Shown piece after piece: positions 14,159 to 21,434 of a stretch of DNA of 27,916 bases. Made by a program: the position numbers and the translations under genes. This stretch comes from a virus. Position 1 is the first letter of the stretch. Each line of letters begins with the position of its first letter. Below the pieces are notes generated by a model. That model ran no database searches. It had not been told where the DNA came from and worked only from the letters and a program-made list of their open reading frames with translations. The DNA is taken from the IMG/VR virus record IMGVR_UViG_3300032213_000055, positions 1 through 27,916 of that record. One strand, 5' to 3'.

Positions 14159-14793
14159 CCTGTAATGTCCTCTCTAAATACAAACGCATCATCCCAATTC
14201 ACAAGTGCGCTTGATGGGTATGGCGTAAGTGTATAGGTAGGGCATCTTTCTGCCAATACTCTAAATGTGCAATTGTTACCGCAAGCTACAGCCGCACCAG
14301 ATACAGGAGAGCCAATTACAGGTCTATGGATAGACACAGTAGCCGTTGCGCCCGTGTAAGGTACGTCAGCAGTAATCTTGTAGCTGTAACCACCAACCAT
14401 GATGAAGTCACCAGCCCTAAAGATTGGTCCAGTAGACGCAGGAAGGTTTGCAAGCGACAAGGTTTGCGAATTGGCAACAGGCGTAGCGCCTAGCGTTACA
14501 GTCGTTGGGGTTGTGGCAGCGCCACCTTGATAAGCAGTAAACCACCGCAGGTTTGCGCTGTTAAACACAATCGTTTCTGGCAACTGCCTGTCAAGGTTAT
14601 CAATCGTTTGGATGATCTGACGAGAAGTTGCATAAGCCAGATAGTTGTGCGGAGCAACAGTAAACACCCACGGCACAGAAGTCAGATACTGAGCCACACG
14701 CACTTGACCAGAGCGACTAACTTGTTGGCCTACTGTCCTGCGGTTGTTAACAGTCATTGACTGTTGCACCTCAAAGATCGTTTGAAATGACAT
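14155..14793 (-). CDS. Minor/distal tail protein
   Basis: A 212-residue protein from ATG 14793, which overlaps the tape-measure stop (TGATG) and follows GGGAGAACTT, a good ribosome site. An in-frame TTG at 14796 is less likely. The N-terminus MSFQTIFEVQQSMTVNNRRT and the segment RSGQVRVAQYLTSVPWVFTV match minor tail proteins just after the tape measure, where 'r.R.g.....er....pw.ft' is common. The middle is a small beta barrel (TVTLGATPVANSQTLSLANL; GDFIMVGGYSYKI). The end is ALVNWDDAFVFREDITG. It probably occupies the gpM or distal-tail position linking the tube to the tip. Confidence 0.65.
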   Translation of the reverse strand: MSFQTIFEVQQSMTVNNRRTVGQQVSRSGQVRVAQYLTSVPWVFTVAPHNYLAYATSRQIIQTIDNLDRQLPETIVFNSANLRWFTAYQGGAATTPTTVTLGATPVANSQTLSLANLPASTGPIFRAGDFIMVGGYSYKITADVPYTGATATVSIHRPVIGSPVSGAAVACGNNCTFRVLAERCPTYTLTPYPSSALVNWDDAFVFREDITG

Positions 14794-17213
14794 CAAGTTC
14801 TCCCGAAATTAGTAGACAGGTTTTTGTTGGCGTACTGGTTAGCCGCCCAAATGGTGTTTGAACTGCCCAACAGACGTTCCTCAAACGATTTAACGTCAAT
14901 GGCATTGATGTAGTTGTTTGTCACGTTGGTGGTAGCGCCCATCATGCCAATTTGATTGTTAGGAATAACCGTTCCTGCCGATCTTGGGATAATCAATTCA
15001 GGGCCACGCTCACCAACCATGTAAGGCATACCTGATTCAACAGGGCCACCATTTGCTCTTTTCTGAGGGTTGAAAACGTGTTCAGCGATACCGCCTGATG
15101 CGTTGTAGGTTGATCCTGTGCCACCAAATGACTGAAATGCCATGTTAAGAAAGCGCAACGTCATGGCCTTCATCTGGATGGCAATCAAGTCCTGAATAAT
15201 GCTACGAGCCAAGTCCTTCATGCTCAACTTGCCTGTCTTGACAAAGTTGTCAATAGCGGAAGACAAGTTGCCAAATACGCTGTCAAACACCACTTGTGTA
15301 CGTTTTGCGGATTCCTCCATCACAACAAACATTTGCGCCATTGCTTCTTGACGATCAAGTTCTTTCATTACAAATGGGTCTTGGCCTTCTACCTCTCTAC
15401 GCTTACGAGCATACTCAAGAGAAATTTGAGCCAGTTTCTGTTCACGCTCAGTTGCGTAAATCAGTTGATATTTCATTTGCAAGGAGTCCCGCTGAAACTC
15501 CATATCGCGTGTCTGGTTTTGTGCGCTTACAACCAAAGCAGCCCTGCGATTTTCTTCAGCAGCAATAGCTAAACGATTTGCGTCTATAAACGCTTGCTCA
15601 TCGTTAAACTGAGCAATCGCATACTTTGCTTTAAGACTCTTAATCTTTTCCGCAAGTTCAGTTTCGGCAGAAAGAACTTTGTTTTTATAAATTTGAAGGT
15701 TTTGCGCTGTTGCTCTACCGTCTTCTTGTTGATTTTTTTGACGCATTTCAGCATGAGCATCAGCAATCTTTTTTTGCGACTCAAGCTCTAACTTTTGAAT
15801 TTCATTTGCGCTTTGTTTTGCCAAAGCAAATGTTACTTCTGACTTTGATTTTTCAACCTCAAAAACTTTGCTTTTGAGCATTCCTTTATATTTGTCGTAT
15901 TCTTCTATTTGCTCTTTAGCAGTGCCAACGGCTTTTGCTGAAGTTGAGCGATTCTGCAATCGCTGAATCTCAAGCAAATTTTCCTTAGATGCTTGCAATG
16001 ACTCAAGCACCTTTCGATAGCCGCGCACAAACACATTGTCTTCATTCTCCTTGCCAGCAAGTTTCTGCTTAATGCTTTCAATCTGCTTGTCCAAAGAGGC
16101 CATCGTTTCTGATTGCGTTGGACCAGCAAGCAAAGACTTAAAGGTATCCCAATAGTTACTGGTTGCCTTGGTTAAAGAGTTCCATGCGCCCTCAAGCAAA
16201 CCAAGCTCTCTGCGCTGTTGCTCAAGTTTTGTATTCAAAGCAACAGCAACAAGTTGTGCTGCCTCTTGTTTTTTCCCCGATCTTTCCAATGCTTCTACTT
16301 GCTTGTATTGCTCAAGCGTCAAGAAGTTCATTTCTTTGTTAAGAGCCTTTGCGCCTTCTGCTGTTCCGTTTAAGCCGCCTTTAAGTTTTTGCGTTGCCTC
16401 TGTAGCTGTGACACCAGCAATCTCTGAATATGTAACAACTGCTTTGGCTACAGCAGTAATGGATTGCTCAGTAAATTGACCAGAAGAAATCAGACTCAAA
16501 AATGCTTCTTTGACATTGGAAACACTTGATCTTGTTTGACCAGCAAGGGTATTTGACAGTTTGACAAAAGATTCTTCTGTCATGCCAGAATAGTTGCCAC
16601 TCAAAGTCAAAGCATCTTTAAGCCTAGCAATATCCTCAGAGGCTTGCCAAGCAGCCAATCCAACAGCGCCAAGACCAACAGCTACAGTGCCAAGGCCAAC
16701 GCTAAATGGCGTAAACAAAGTACCGATGGCTCGGAACATATTGCCCACGCCACCCATAACATCCTTCAATTGACCACCTTGTTGCAAGATGGCAATAAAA
16801 GGGCTTTGACCTGACGCAATCTGCGTAAACAAGTCGGTGGTTTGGTAGGTCAGTTGAATCTTCTGCTGTTCGTTTAACTTGAACTGAGCGCCAGCAGCGT
16901 TCTTTGCCGACATTGCTACCTTGTCGTAGGCGGCAGCTTGCTGCAACAACCGATCCTTCATGTCCTTCGTGGCATTCATAAACTTGCCAGAAGTCGCTTC
17001 ACGCTGGATCAACTCTACTTTTGTAAGAGTCTTGCCATAATCTTCTGTTGCATGAACAAGTGCTTTTAACTCACCAGCAGCAGAGTTAGTATCACGCCGA
17101 ATGGCATTTTTCAGCTTCGCATTTTCCGAAATAGCTTTGTCAATAGACGCAGTAAATTCAGCCGTGTCCAAGCCAAGGACAACACCAAGTCGGGCAATGT
17201 TTTGTGAGGCCAT
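14793..17213 (-). CDS. Tail tape measure protein (TMP_2 type)
   Basis: An 806-residue tape measure. The N-terminus has LGVVLGLDTAEFTASIDKAI, typical for the family. Residues about 130-215 carry QIASGQSPFIAILQQGGQLK and a hydrophobic section with SVGLGTVAVGLGAVGLAAW. Long charged helices fill about 330-640. The C-terminal signature ANGGPVESGMPYMVGERGPE followed by LIIPRSAGTVIPNNQ is diagnostic of TMP C-termini. The protein sets tail length and is ejected with DNA. At about 0.15 nm per residue the tail would be about 120 nm (inference). CGGAGAAAATA precedes the ATG, which overlaps the previous stop by one base (TAATG). Confidence 0.9.
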   Translation of the reverse strand: MASQNIARLGVVLGLDTAEFTASIDKAISENAKLKNAIRRDTNSAAGELKALVHATEDYGKTLTKVELIQREATSGKFMNATKDMKDRLLQQAAAYDKVAMSAKNAAGAQFKLNEQQKIQLTYQTTDLFTQIASGQSPFIAILQQGGQLKDVMGGVGNMFRAIGTLFTPFSVGLGTVAVGLGAVGLAAWQASEDIARLKDALTLSGNYSGMTEESFVKLSNTLAGQTRSSVSNVKEAFLSLISSGQFTEQSITAVAKAVVTYSEIAGVTATEATQKLKGGLNGTAEGAKALNKEMNFLTLEQYKQVEALERSGKKQEAAQLVAVALNTKLEQQRRELGLLEGAWNSLTKATSNYWDTFKSLLAGPTQSETMASLDKQIESIKQKLAGKENEDNVFVRGYRKVLESLQASKENLLEIQRLQNRSTSAKAVGTAKEQIEEYDKYKGMLKSKVFEVEKSKSEVTFALAKQSANEIQKLELESQKKIADAHAEMRQKNQQEDGRATAQNLQIYKNKVLSAETELAEKIKSLKAKYAIAQFNDEQAFIDANRLAIAAEENRRAALVVSAQNQTRDMEFQRDSLQMKYQLIYATEREQKLAQISLEYARKRREVEGQDPFVMKELDRQEAMAQMFVVMEESAKRTQVVFDSVFGNLSSAIDNFVKTGKLSMKDLARSIIQDLIAIQMKAMTLRFLNMAFQSFGGTGSTYNASGGIAEHVFNPQKRANGGPVESGMPYMVGERGPELIIPRSAGTVIPNNQIGMMGATTNVTNNYINAIDVKSFEERLLGSSNTIWAANQYANKNLSTNFGRT

Positions 17214-17704
17214 TATTTTCTCCGGCGTTCCAGTTTCTTGGCGTAGTCAGCTATGCCAACACCCAAGGCAGATTTTAATTCAGTCAGCACATTGTTGATG
17301 TTCTCTTGCAACGCAGGGCGCAAAAATGGTTTTGCTGGCCTTTTTGATGTGCCAAATTCGTTAGCCAACGACACAGCACTTTTCTTGACAGACACCACGG
17401 CAATTGCACCGTCAGTATCGTTCACATAGTCACTTTGCTTGTCTTTCTCGCTCGGAATACGAGCATCAAGACGAATAGTGTCTTTCATGTGTATTGGATT
17501 TTTGCTGTTCCTTGGTTTGTCACCAACTGGAGCGCGAGTTCTGGCTGTCTGTAAAACCGTCTCCATAGCGGTTTTGGCAGCAGGGACAAGCGTTTTTCTG
17601 GCAATTAAGTCCCCTCGAAAGCCTTCAGCCATTTCCTTTAGCTGTTGCTCAAACTCAGCAAAGCCTTCTAGTTTGACAGACTTGCTTTCGGGAACATAAG
17701 CCAT
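17213..17704 (-). CDS. HK97 gp10-like head-tail/tail completion protein
   Basis: A 163-residue protein of the HK97_gp10 family. The opening is VKLEGFAEFEQQLKEMAEGF. The conserved middle QTARTRAPVGDKPRNSKNPI is followed by HMKDTIRLDARIP, VSLANEFGTSKRPAKPFLRP and a C-terminal helix AKKLERRRK. The 'A..lApvd.G.Lk.sI' and 'A..vEfGT....a.PFlrpA' patterns are the family marks. This protein is normally needed to complete the head-tail interface or tail terminator. Here it lies between the chaperone pair and the tape measure rather than upstream of the tail tube gene. The start follows the chaperone T-frame stop closely (TAGCATG) and the end overlaps the tape-measure start. Confidence 0.85.
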   Translation of the reverse strand: MAYVPESKSVKLEGFAEFEQQLKEMAEGFRGDLIARKTLVPAAKTAMETVLQTARTRAPVGDKPRNSKNPIHMKDTIRLDARIPSEKDKQSDYVNDTDGAIAVVSVKKSAVSLANEFGTSKRPAKPFLRPALQENINNVLTELKSALGVGIADYAKKLERRRK

Positions 17705-17705
17705 G

Positions 17706-18499
17706 CTACTCTTTCAGGTATGCCTCCGAACCCGGTCTGGTAGCCAAGAATGCCATCAATTGCTTGCTGGCTTGCTCTTGCTGTTGTTCCTTTGTCAGCG
17801 GCGGGATGATGTATTCATGCGTTGATGGAAGAACATCTTTCATCGTAAACGGTCTTGTATTCTTCTGTATTTTCGAGTTTAGATTGCCTGTGGTCAAGGA
17901 ACTTAAAGCCAGCAAAATGGCTTTGTTTCCCAACATACCGTCAGACAACATAATCTCGATATTCCGCATATCATCTACAGGAACATCGTCAGGACACCCA
18001 CCATGAGCGTACACATACGCTCTGGCTTGCAGGTGAATGTCCCAGATTAGTTTTTTCTGGAATCCTTGTATCCTGGCTGAATTGCCTCAGAAATTTTGGC
18101 AAGGATTTCCAACTGAACGGCAGTAGGCCACTCAGCTTCAATGTCTTCATAGGTGATTTCATCAAGCGTTCCATTTACAGGAACAAGCAACTTGATGTAC
18201 TCGACCATTCGGGCTTCCATCTGCAAGATGGTTTTAACCAGTTCTTTGGTAGAGCGACCCTCAACAATCACATCATCGTCCGTCACTTCAACACCATCAA
18301 AAGTGCCAGTGCGAAAAGATGCTGTCATCTTGTCAAAGCGTTTCTGGAATTCGGCTTGGTCGTATTTCTCAATGCGCTCCTGCATAGCATCAAGCTCTTT
18401 TGTCAGAGGAACACGAACCTTGAAGTTGTATCCTGCAAGCTCAAAAGACTTGGTACGCAGATTGGAAATTTCGCCAAAGGCAGATGTGAGTTTTGTCAT
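17706..18499 (-). CDS. Tail assembly chaperone G-T fusion made by -1 frameshift
   Basis: Predicted 264-residue product in which the G-type chaperone (150 residues) slips -1 at A AAA AAC (18056-18050) and continues as LIWDIHLQARAYVYAHGG into the downstream frame. That frame has no stop between the slip site and 17706, and no usable ribosome site precedes its own first GTG (18014), which lies in a hairpin loop. The T part contains MRNIEIMLSDGMLGNKAILL and a Gln/Glu-rich LTKEQQQEQASKQLMAFL tail. In lambda and most long-tailed phages, G and GT coat the tape measure while the tube polymerises. The arrangement, length and position match that system closely. Confidence 0.8.
18001..18056 (-). promoter_or_regulatory. 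Programmed -1 frameshift signal: A AAA AAC plus downstream stem-loop
   Basis: The heptamer A AAA AAC sits in the correct register, with codons AGA AAA AAC TAA, at 18056-18050. After about 27 nt a 7-bp perfect stem GAGCGTA/TACGCTC with loop TGTG follows (18022-18005), extendable by CCA/TGG past one bulged A to 18001. A weaker CTGG/CCAG pairing begins only 4 nt after the heptamer. The strong stem is farther away than usual for a stimulator, so the precise stimulatory structure is uncertain. The slippery sequence itself is canonical. Confidence 0.78.
18047..18499 (-). CDS. Tail assembly chaperone, G-type (zero frame)
   Basis: The 150-residue product of normal termination. It starts MTKLTSAFGEISNLRTKSFE and includes LAGYNFKVRVPLTKELDAMQ, typical of tail chaperones, in which a strand pair precedes a Leu/Glu-rich helix. 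The C-terminal part EWPTAVQLEILAKISEAIQP leads to the end PGYKDSRKN. The last codons AGA AAA AAC TAA contain the slippery heptamer, so the fraction of ribosomes that slip make the GT fusion. No Shine-Dalgarno is obvious; the gene follows the preceding stop by 3 nt. It should bind the tape measure and tube protein in the cytoplasm and be absent from the virion. Confidence 0.8.
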   Translation of the reverse strand: MTKLTSAFGEISNLRTKSFELAGYNFKVRVPLTKELDAMQERIEKYDQAEFQKRFDKMTASFRTGTFDGVEVTDDDVIVEGRSTKELVKTILQMEARMVEYIKLLVPVNGTLDEITYEDIEAEWPTAVQLEILAKISEAIQPGYKDSRKN

Positions 18500-18502
18500 G
18501 AT

Positions 18503-18724
18503 TTATCGTGTGGTTTTGATGATCTTGTGGTAAATCGACTCGTTGACGCTGATGGCGTAATCCACAGCTTCTTCAGGAGTCATCTTGTCAGCGTGATTCC
18601 TTGCAATGTCGTGTGCAAGAGCAATCGCCGTAATTCTCTGTTGCTGAAACCCAAACCAATTCTTGGAGGAATCGGATTGGGCTACAAGGAAGTTTAGAAG
18701 GTCGTTGCTGTCTTTTACTATCAT
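18503..18724 (-). CDS. Small protein between tail tube and chaperone genes
   Basis: A 73-residue, largely helical protein: MIVKDSNDLLNFLVAQSDSS, then FQQQRITAIALAHDIARNHA, then MTPEEAVDYAISVNESIYHK. No family is recognised. It lies 3 nt upstream of the chaperone start and 6 nt downstream of another small gene, inside a run of tail genes with no real gaps. Dense packing and a strongly protein-like composition support a real gene. A tail-assembly role is inferred from position only. Confidence 0.55.
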   Translation of the reverse strand: MIVKDSNDLLNFLVAQSDSSKNWFGFQQQRITAIALAHDIARNHADKMTPEEAVDYAISVNESIYHKIIKTTR

Positions 18725-18730
18725 GTTTTG

Positions 18731-18937
18731 TTACTCTGTTGTATCGACTTCTTCAATGACCACCACAGGAGCAGTCACGTTGTACTTTTTCAGCAAAGCC
18801 AAAGCAACGGCTTCGGCTGTATCAGGTTCGGCTGTAGCCTTTGCAAGCTCACCAGCGTCAACCACGATGCTACGGGCGACAAGATCAATGTCGCCGTAGC
18901 TGGTCACAATTGCTTCGATTGCGTCTGAGACTTTCAT
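18731..18937 (-). CDS. Small protein following major tail protein
   Basis: A 68-residue protein from ATG 18937, whose A overlaps the TGA of the preceding tail protein (ATGA). A longer reading from 18991 would run back into that gene and is less likely. The sequence MKVSDAIEAIVTSYGDIDLV, then VVDAGELAKATAEPDTAEAV, then a C-terminal acidic strand VVVIEEVDTTE suggests a small alpha/beta or helical protein. No family recognised. Coupling to the tail tube gene suggests an assembly or accessory role, by position only. Confidence 0.55.
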   Translation of the reverse strand: MKVSDAIEAIVTSYGDIDLVARSIVVDAGELAKATAEPDTAEAVALALLKKYNVTAPVVVIEEVDTTE

Positions 18938-19455
18938 CAGTTGTTCGACCAGCCGTACTGGTTGCCCCGTGGATGAATAGTGAACATACATTTAGCTTCA
19001 GCGCCGGGAGCAGAGTCAATCTGGAATTGACCAACGCGACCATTAAACGCATAAGCGACAGTGTTTGCGCCTTCCACTGCTGCGACCACAAAAGTACGGT
19101 CAACAACACCAGAGTAAGCATCAGAGCGAATTTGCAACAAGGCTGTGTCAGCAGGGTTCCAAGCAGCCGTAATGGTCATGCTTGTAGGAGCCGCTTGCAC
19201 AGGAATCTTGTCGCTTTGACGCGAACCAGCAACGCCGAAACTTGCAACAGCATCGTCCATGCCAAAGGCAGGAATTGCCTCAACAGGAACAGCAACACCA
19301 GCCGCGCCTGTACCGCCAGCAGAAGTGCCAACAATGGTGGCAACTTGAGCAGTCCAGACAGACAAGTTTGCAGTAGTCAAAGGAGTTGGCGTAGCCGCTG
19401 ATTGCATAAACAGCGATGCGCTAAAACCGGGAAGAACTTTTGCAGGGATAGACAT
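18937..19455 (-). CDS. Major tail (tube) protein, paralog 2
   Basis: A 172-residue tail-tube-type protein. It opens MSIPAKVLPGFSASLFMQSA and ends FTIHPRGNQYGWSNN. It shares about 88% identity by eye with paralog 1 from PVEAIPAFG to the end; differences gather in residues about 25-55, where this copy has extra Gly/Ala (GTSAGGTGAAGVAV). Conserved elements include VAGSRQSDKIPVQAAPTSMT and FNGRVGQFQIDSAPGAEAK. AAGGAGTTGAG before the ATG is an excellent ribosome site. It follows paralog 1 by only 9 nt. One copy may form the tube while the other decorates it or marks one end, or both may mix; this is not resolvable here. Confidence 0.75.
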   Translation of the reverse strand: MSIPAKVLPGFSASLFMQSAATPTPLTTANLSVWTAQVATIVGTSAGGTGAAGVAVPVEAIPAFGMDDAVASFGVAGSRQSDKIPVQAAPTSMTITAAWNPADTALLQIRSDAYSGVVDRTFVVAAVEGANTVAYAFNGRVGQFQIDSAPGAEAKCMFTIHPRGNQYGWSNN

Positions 19456-19464
19456 CTCAACTCC

Positions 19465-19959
19465 TTATGCGTTGTTGGACCAACCGTACTGGTTGCCACG
19501 GGGGTGGATGGTAAATGTCGCCTTGGCTTCTGCACCAGGAGCAGAGTCGATCTGGAACTGGCCTACACGCCCGTTAAAGGCGTAATAAACGATGTTTGAT
19601 CCCTCGGTAGCCGAAACCACAAAAGTGCGGTCAATGACGCCAGAATAGGCATCAGCACGCATCAACAGCAAGTTGGTGTCGGCAGGATTCCATGCGGCAG
19701 TGATGGTCATGGAAGTTGGAGCAGCCTGAACGGGAATCTTGTCAGATTGACGCGATCCAGCCACGCTGAAACTAGCCACAGCATCATCTTGACCGAAAGC
19801 AGGGATTGCCTCGACAGGAATCAGGTTGCCGCTAACAGCGATAGGAGACACACTGGCGACCAAGGACAACTGTGATGTAGTCAAAGGAGTTGGAGTGGCT
19901 CCGGGTTGTGCGTACAGTGCCGCGCTAAAACCGGGGAGAACTTTGTTTGGTAAAGCCAT
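19465..19959 (-). CDS. Major tail (tube) protein, paralog 1
   Basis: A 164-residue protein, the first of the tandem pair. It opens MALPNKVLPGFSAALYAQPG and ends HPRGNQYGWSNNA. The body has IPVQAAPTSMTITAAWNPAD and VGQFQIDSAPGAEAKATFTI, consistent with a compact beta-barrel tail tube subunit. The position between tail terminator and chaperones matches major tail protein in lambdoid order. AAGGATACTCAAA precedes ATG 19959, with a small TTCAA/TTGAA hairpin just upstream. It lacks the Gly/Ala-rich loop seen in paralog 2. Confidence 0.77.
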   Translation of the reverse strand: MALPNKVLPGFSAALYAQPGATPTPLTTSQLSLVASVSPIAVSGNLIPVEAIPAFGQDDAVASFSVAGSRQSDKIPVQAAPTSMTITAAWNPADTNLLLMRADAYSGVIDRTFVVSATEGSNIVYYAFNGRVGQFQIDSAPGAEAKATFTIHPRGNQYGWSNNA

Positions 19960-19996
19960 TTTGAGTATCCTTCAAAAGTTGAACAATTGTCTTGTT

Positions 19997-20416
19997 TTAC
20001 GCCGGGATGTCAATGGTGCAATCCAAAAAGATTTGCGCCATCTTTTCCTCATCGTTGTAACTGTTGTACAGCCACATAACGTCAGCTTTAGAGATATAAA
20101 AGCCTTCGCTTGGACTTCCCAAAATCCCGCTATACCCGTGCAAGGCTTGCAGAATCTGATTTGAGATTGTAAAACCATCTTCAATCTGTTGAGTGAAAAT
20201 AGAAATCTGAAATACAGGTCGGTCAATGCCTTTGTTGCTTTGCTGTGTGCCTGTATATACAGGCTGATGCACGTTACGCAGCATCCAAGTAATAAACTTA
20301 GGCTGAGTGGCAAAGTTGCGGTTAAATGACGCATACACAGGCACTGGCGTGACAATGTTAGCCAGTTGGTACTGGATAGCTTTTCCGTAAACAACAGGAT
20401 TGAGTTGAGTTGCCAT
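19997..20416 (-). CDS. Tail terminator-like protein
   Basis: A 139-residue protein with a tail-terminator (DUF3168/gpU-like) look: an N-terminal helix with VVYGKAIQYQLANIVTPVPV, then the strand YASFNRNFATQPKFITWML, then GTQQSNKGIDRPVFQISIFT and a final segment KMAQIFLDCTIDIPA. Terminators cap the tube and bind the head connector. The position just before the tail tube genes supports this. The start overlaps the preceding stop (TAATG). Family membership is inferred from pattern and place, not from a definite motif. Confidence 0.6.
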   Translation of the reverse strand: MATQLNPVVYGKAIQYQLANIVTPVPVYASFNRNFATQPKFITWMLRNVHQPVYTGTQQSNKGIDRPVFQISIFTQQIEDGFTISNQILQALHGYSGILGSPSEGFYISKADVMWLYNSYNDEEKMAQIFLDCTIDIPA

Positions 20417-20760
20417 TAGACCGCCGTAACTGGATCAGAACGGTAGCACAGGATGATGACGTTCATACGATCATCAGATTCCCGTACATTGTCAATACGC
20501 CAATCTTTACCACGCCATGTGATCGAATAGAGATTTTGGTCATCTACTATTTTTTTCATGTTTGGCGTGTAGTTCAACGTGAAGTTGGTCAGGTCTTGAT
20601 ACAGACGGTATTTGTCAGCAATCTTCAGGCTGTTAGCCACAGAAGATACCCTTGCCCGTGTCGCAAACCACAATGTCTGAACTGTCGCAGACTCACCAAA
20701 ATCCGACTTGGTAAAAGTCAGATTGTTGATGTTGATGTTCTCAAAACGAGCGATTGACAT
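20416..20760 (-). CDS. Head closure / head-tail joining protein
   Basis: A 114-residue protein like the Phage_H_T_join/SPP1 gp16 family. The region LYSITWRGKDWRIDNVRESD is the hallmark 'i.w.gk.w.I..v' strand pair, followed by DRMNVIILCYRSDPVTAV. The N-terminal half includes TVQTLWFATRARVSSVANSL. Such proteins close the portal channel after packaging and form the docking ring for the tail. It directly abuts the connector gene (TAAATG) and overlaps the terminator gene start. Confidence 0.65.
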   Translation of the reverse strand: MSIARFENININNLTFTKSDFGESATVQTLWFATRARVSSVANSLKIADKYRLYQDLTNFTLNYTPNMKKIVDDQNLYSITWRGKDWRIDNVRESDDRMNVIILCYRSDPVTAV

Positions 20761-21432
20761 TTACATCACCAATGGTTTGTAAGACCGCAGCAAGGTTGTC
20801 ACACCAAACGGAATGTCTTTCAGCTTAGTCTCTGTCGCATTGGCACGGTTGTTATACAAGTGCGTGAGCAACAGCAAACCAGCTTGCTTGATGACAGGGT
20901 AAGCAGCCAAAGGATTGGAGACAGTTGTGTACTGCACAATGATTGGCGCAGTCATTACTGTGTTCACGTTTGTCGGCAAGTTGTTGACAATCACTTTGTT
21001 GCCAGAGCCATCGTAGTAATAGCTTGAACTTGCCAGCGTTGTAAACACAGGAGGAAAGGAATCGTTCCAATACCCCACCGAATTAATTGTGACACCTGCT
21101 TGATTGGCGTAAAAGTTTTGGCTGACTTCAGGCAAGTCAAGGCTAATGGGTGAAGCCACAAGGCTCTCGGACCCATAAAACACACGATAGCTTACTGGGA
21201 AGATTGACATCCCCAAGTAGTCTTCGATTGCTTGCCGTGTTGCCAACTCAAGAGAAGACAGGTAAGTGTCTTGGCTCTCGTCCTGAAACAGGTTTAGTTG
21301 TTGCGTGATTTCATCAAGCGTCAACCAAGGCGTGACACTATCACGCCCAATCTGTTCAACCTTTGCGTAGTTAAACGGATTGCGCGTCTGAGCGCCAAAT
21401 GGCGCAGCGTATTGATAGTTGTCAACGCTCAT
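20761..21432 (-). CDS. Head-tail connector (gp6 / phiE125 gp8-like)
   Basis: A 223-residue protein that matches the connector adaptor family seen downstream of the capsid gene. WLTLDEITQQLNLFQDESQD is the usual 'L.eak.hLr...d..D' opening, then YLSSLELATRQAIEDYLGMS, the conserved helix. A beta middle PISLDLPEVSQNF and a C-terminal helix IKQAGLLLLTHLYNNRANAT complete the pattern. It should assemble as a ring below the portal. It ends directly before the head closure gene, and the start lies 2 nt after the second capsid gene. Confidence 0.78.
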   Translation of the reverse strand: MSVDNYQYAAPFGAQTRNPFNYAKVEQIGRDSVTPWLTLDEITQQLNLFQDESQDTYLSSLELATRQAIEDYLGMSIFPVSYRVFYGSESLVASPISLDLPEVSQNFYANQAGVTINSVGYWNDSFPPVFTTLASSSYYYDGSGNKVIVNNLPTNVNTVMTAPIIVQYTTVSNPLAAYPVIKQAGLLLLTHLYNNRANATETKLKDIPFGVTTLLRSYKPLVM

Positions 21433-21434
21433 GT

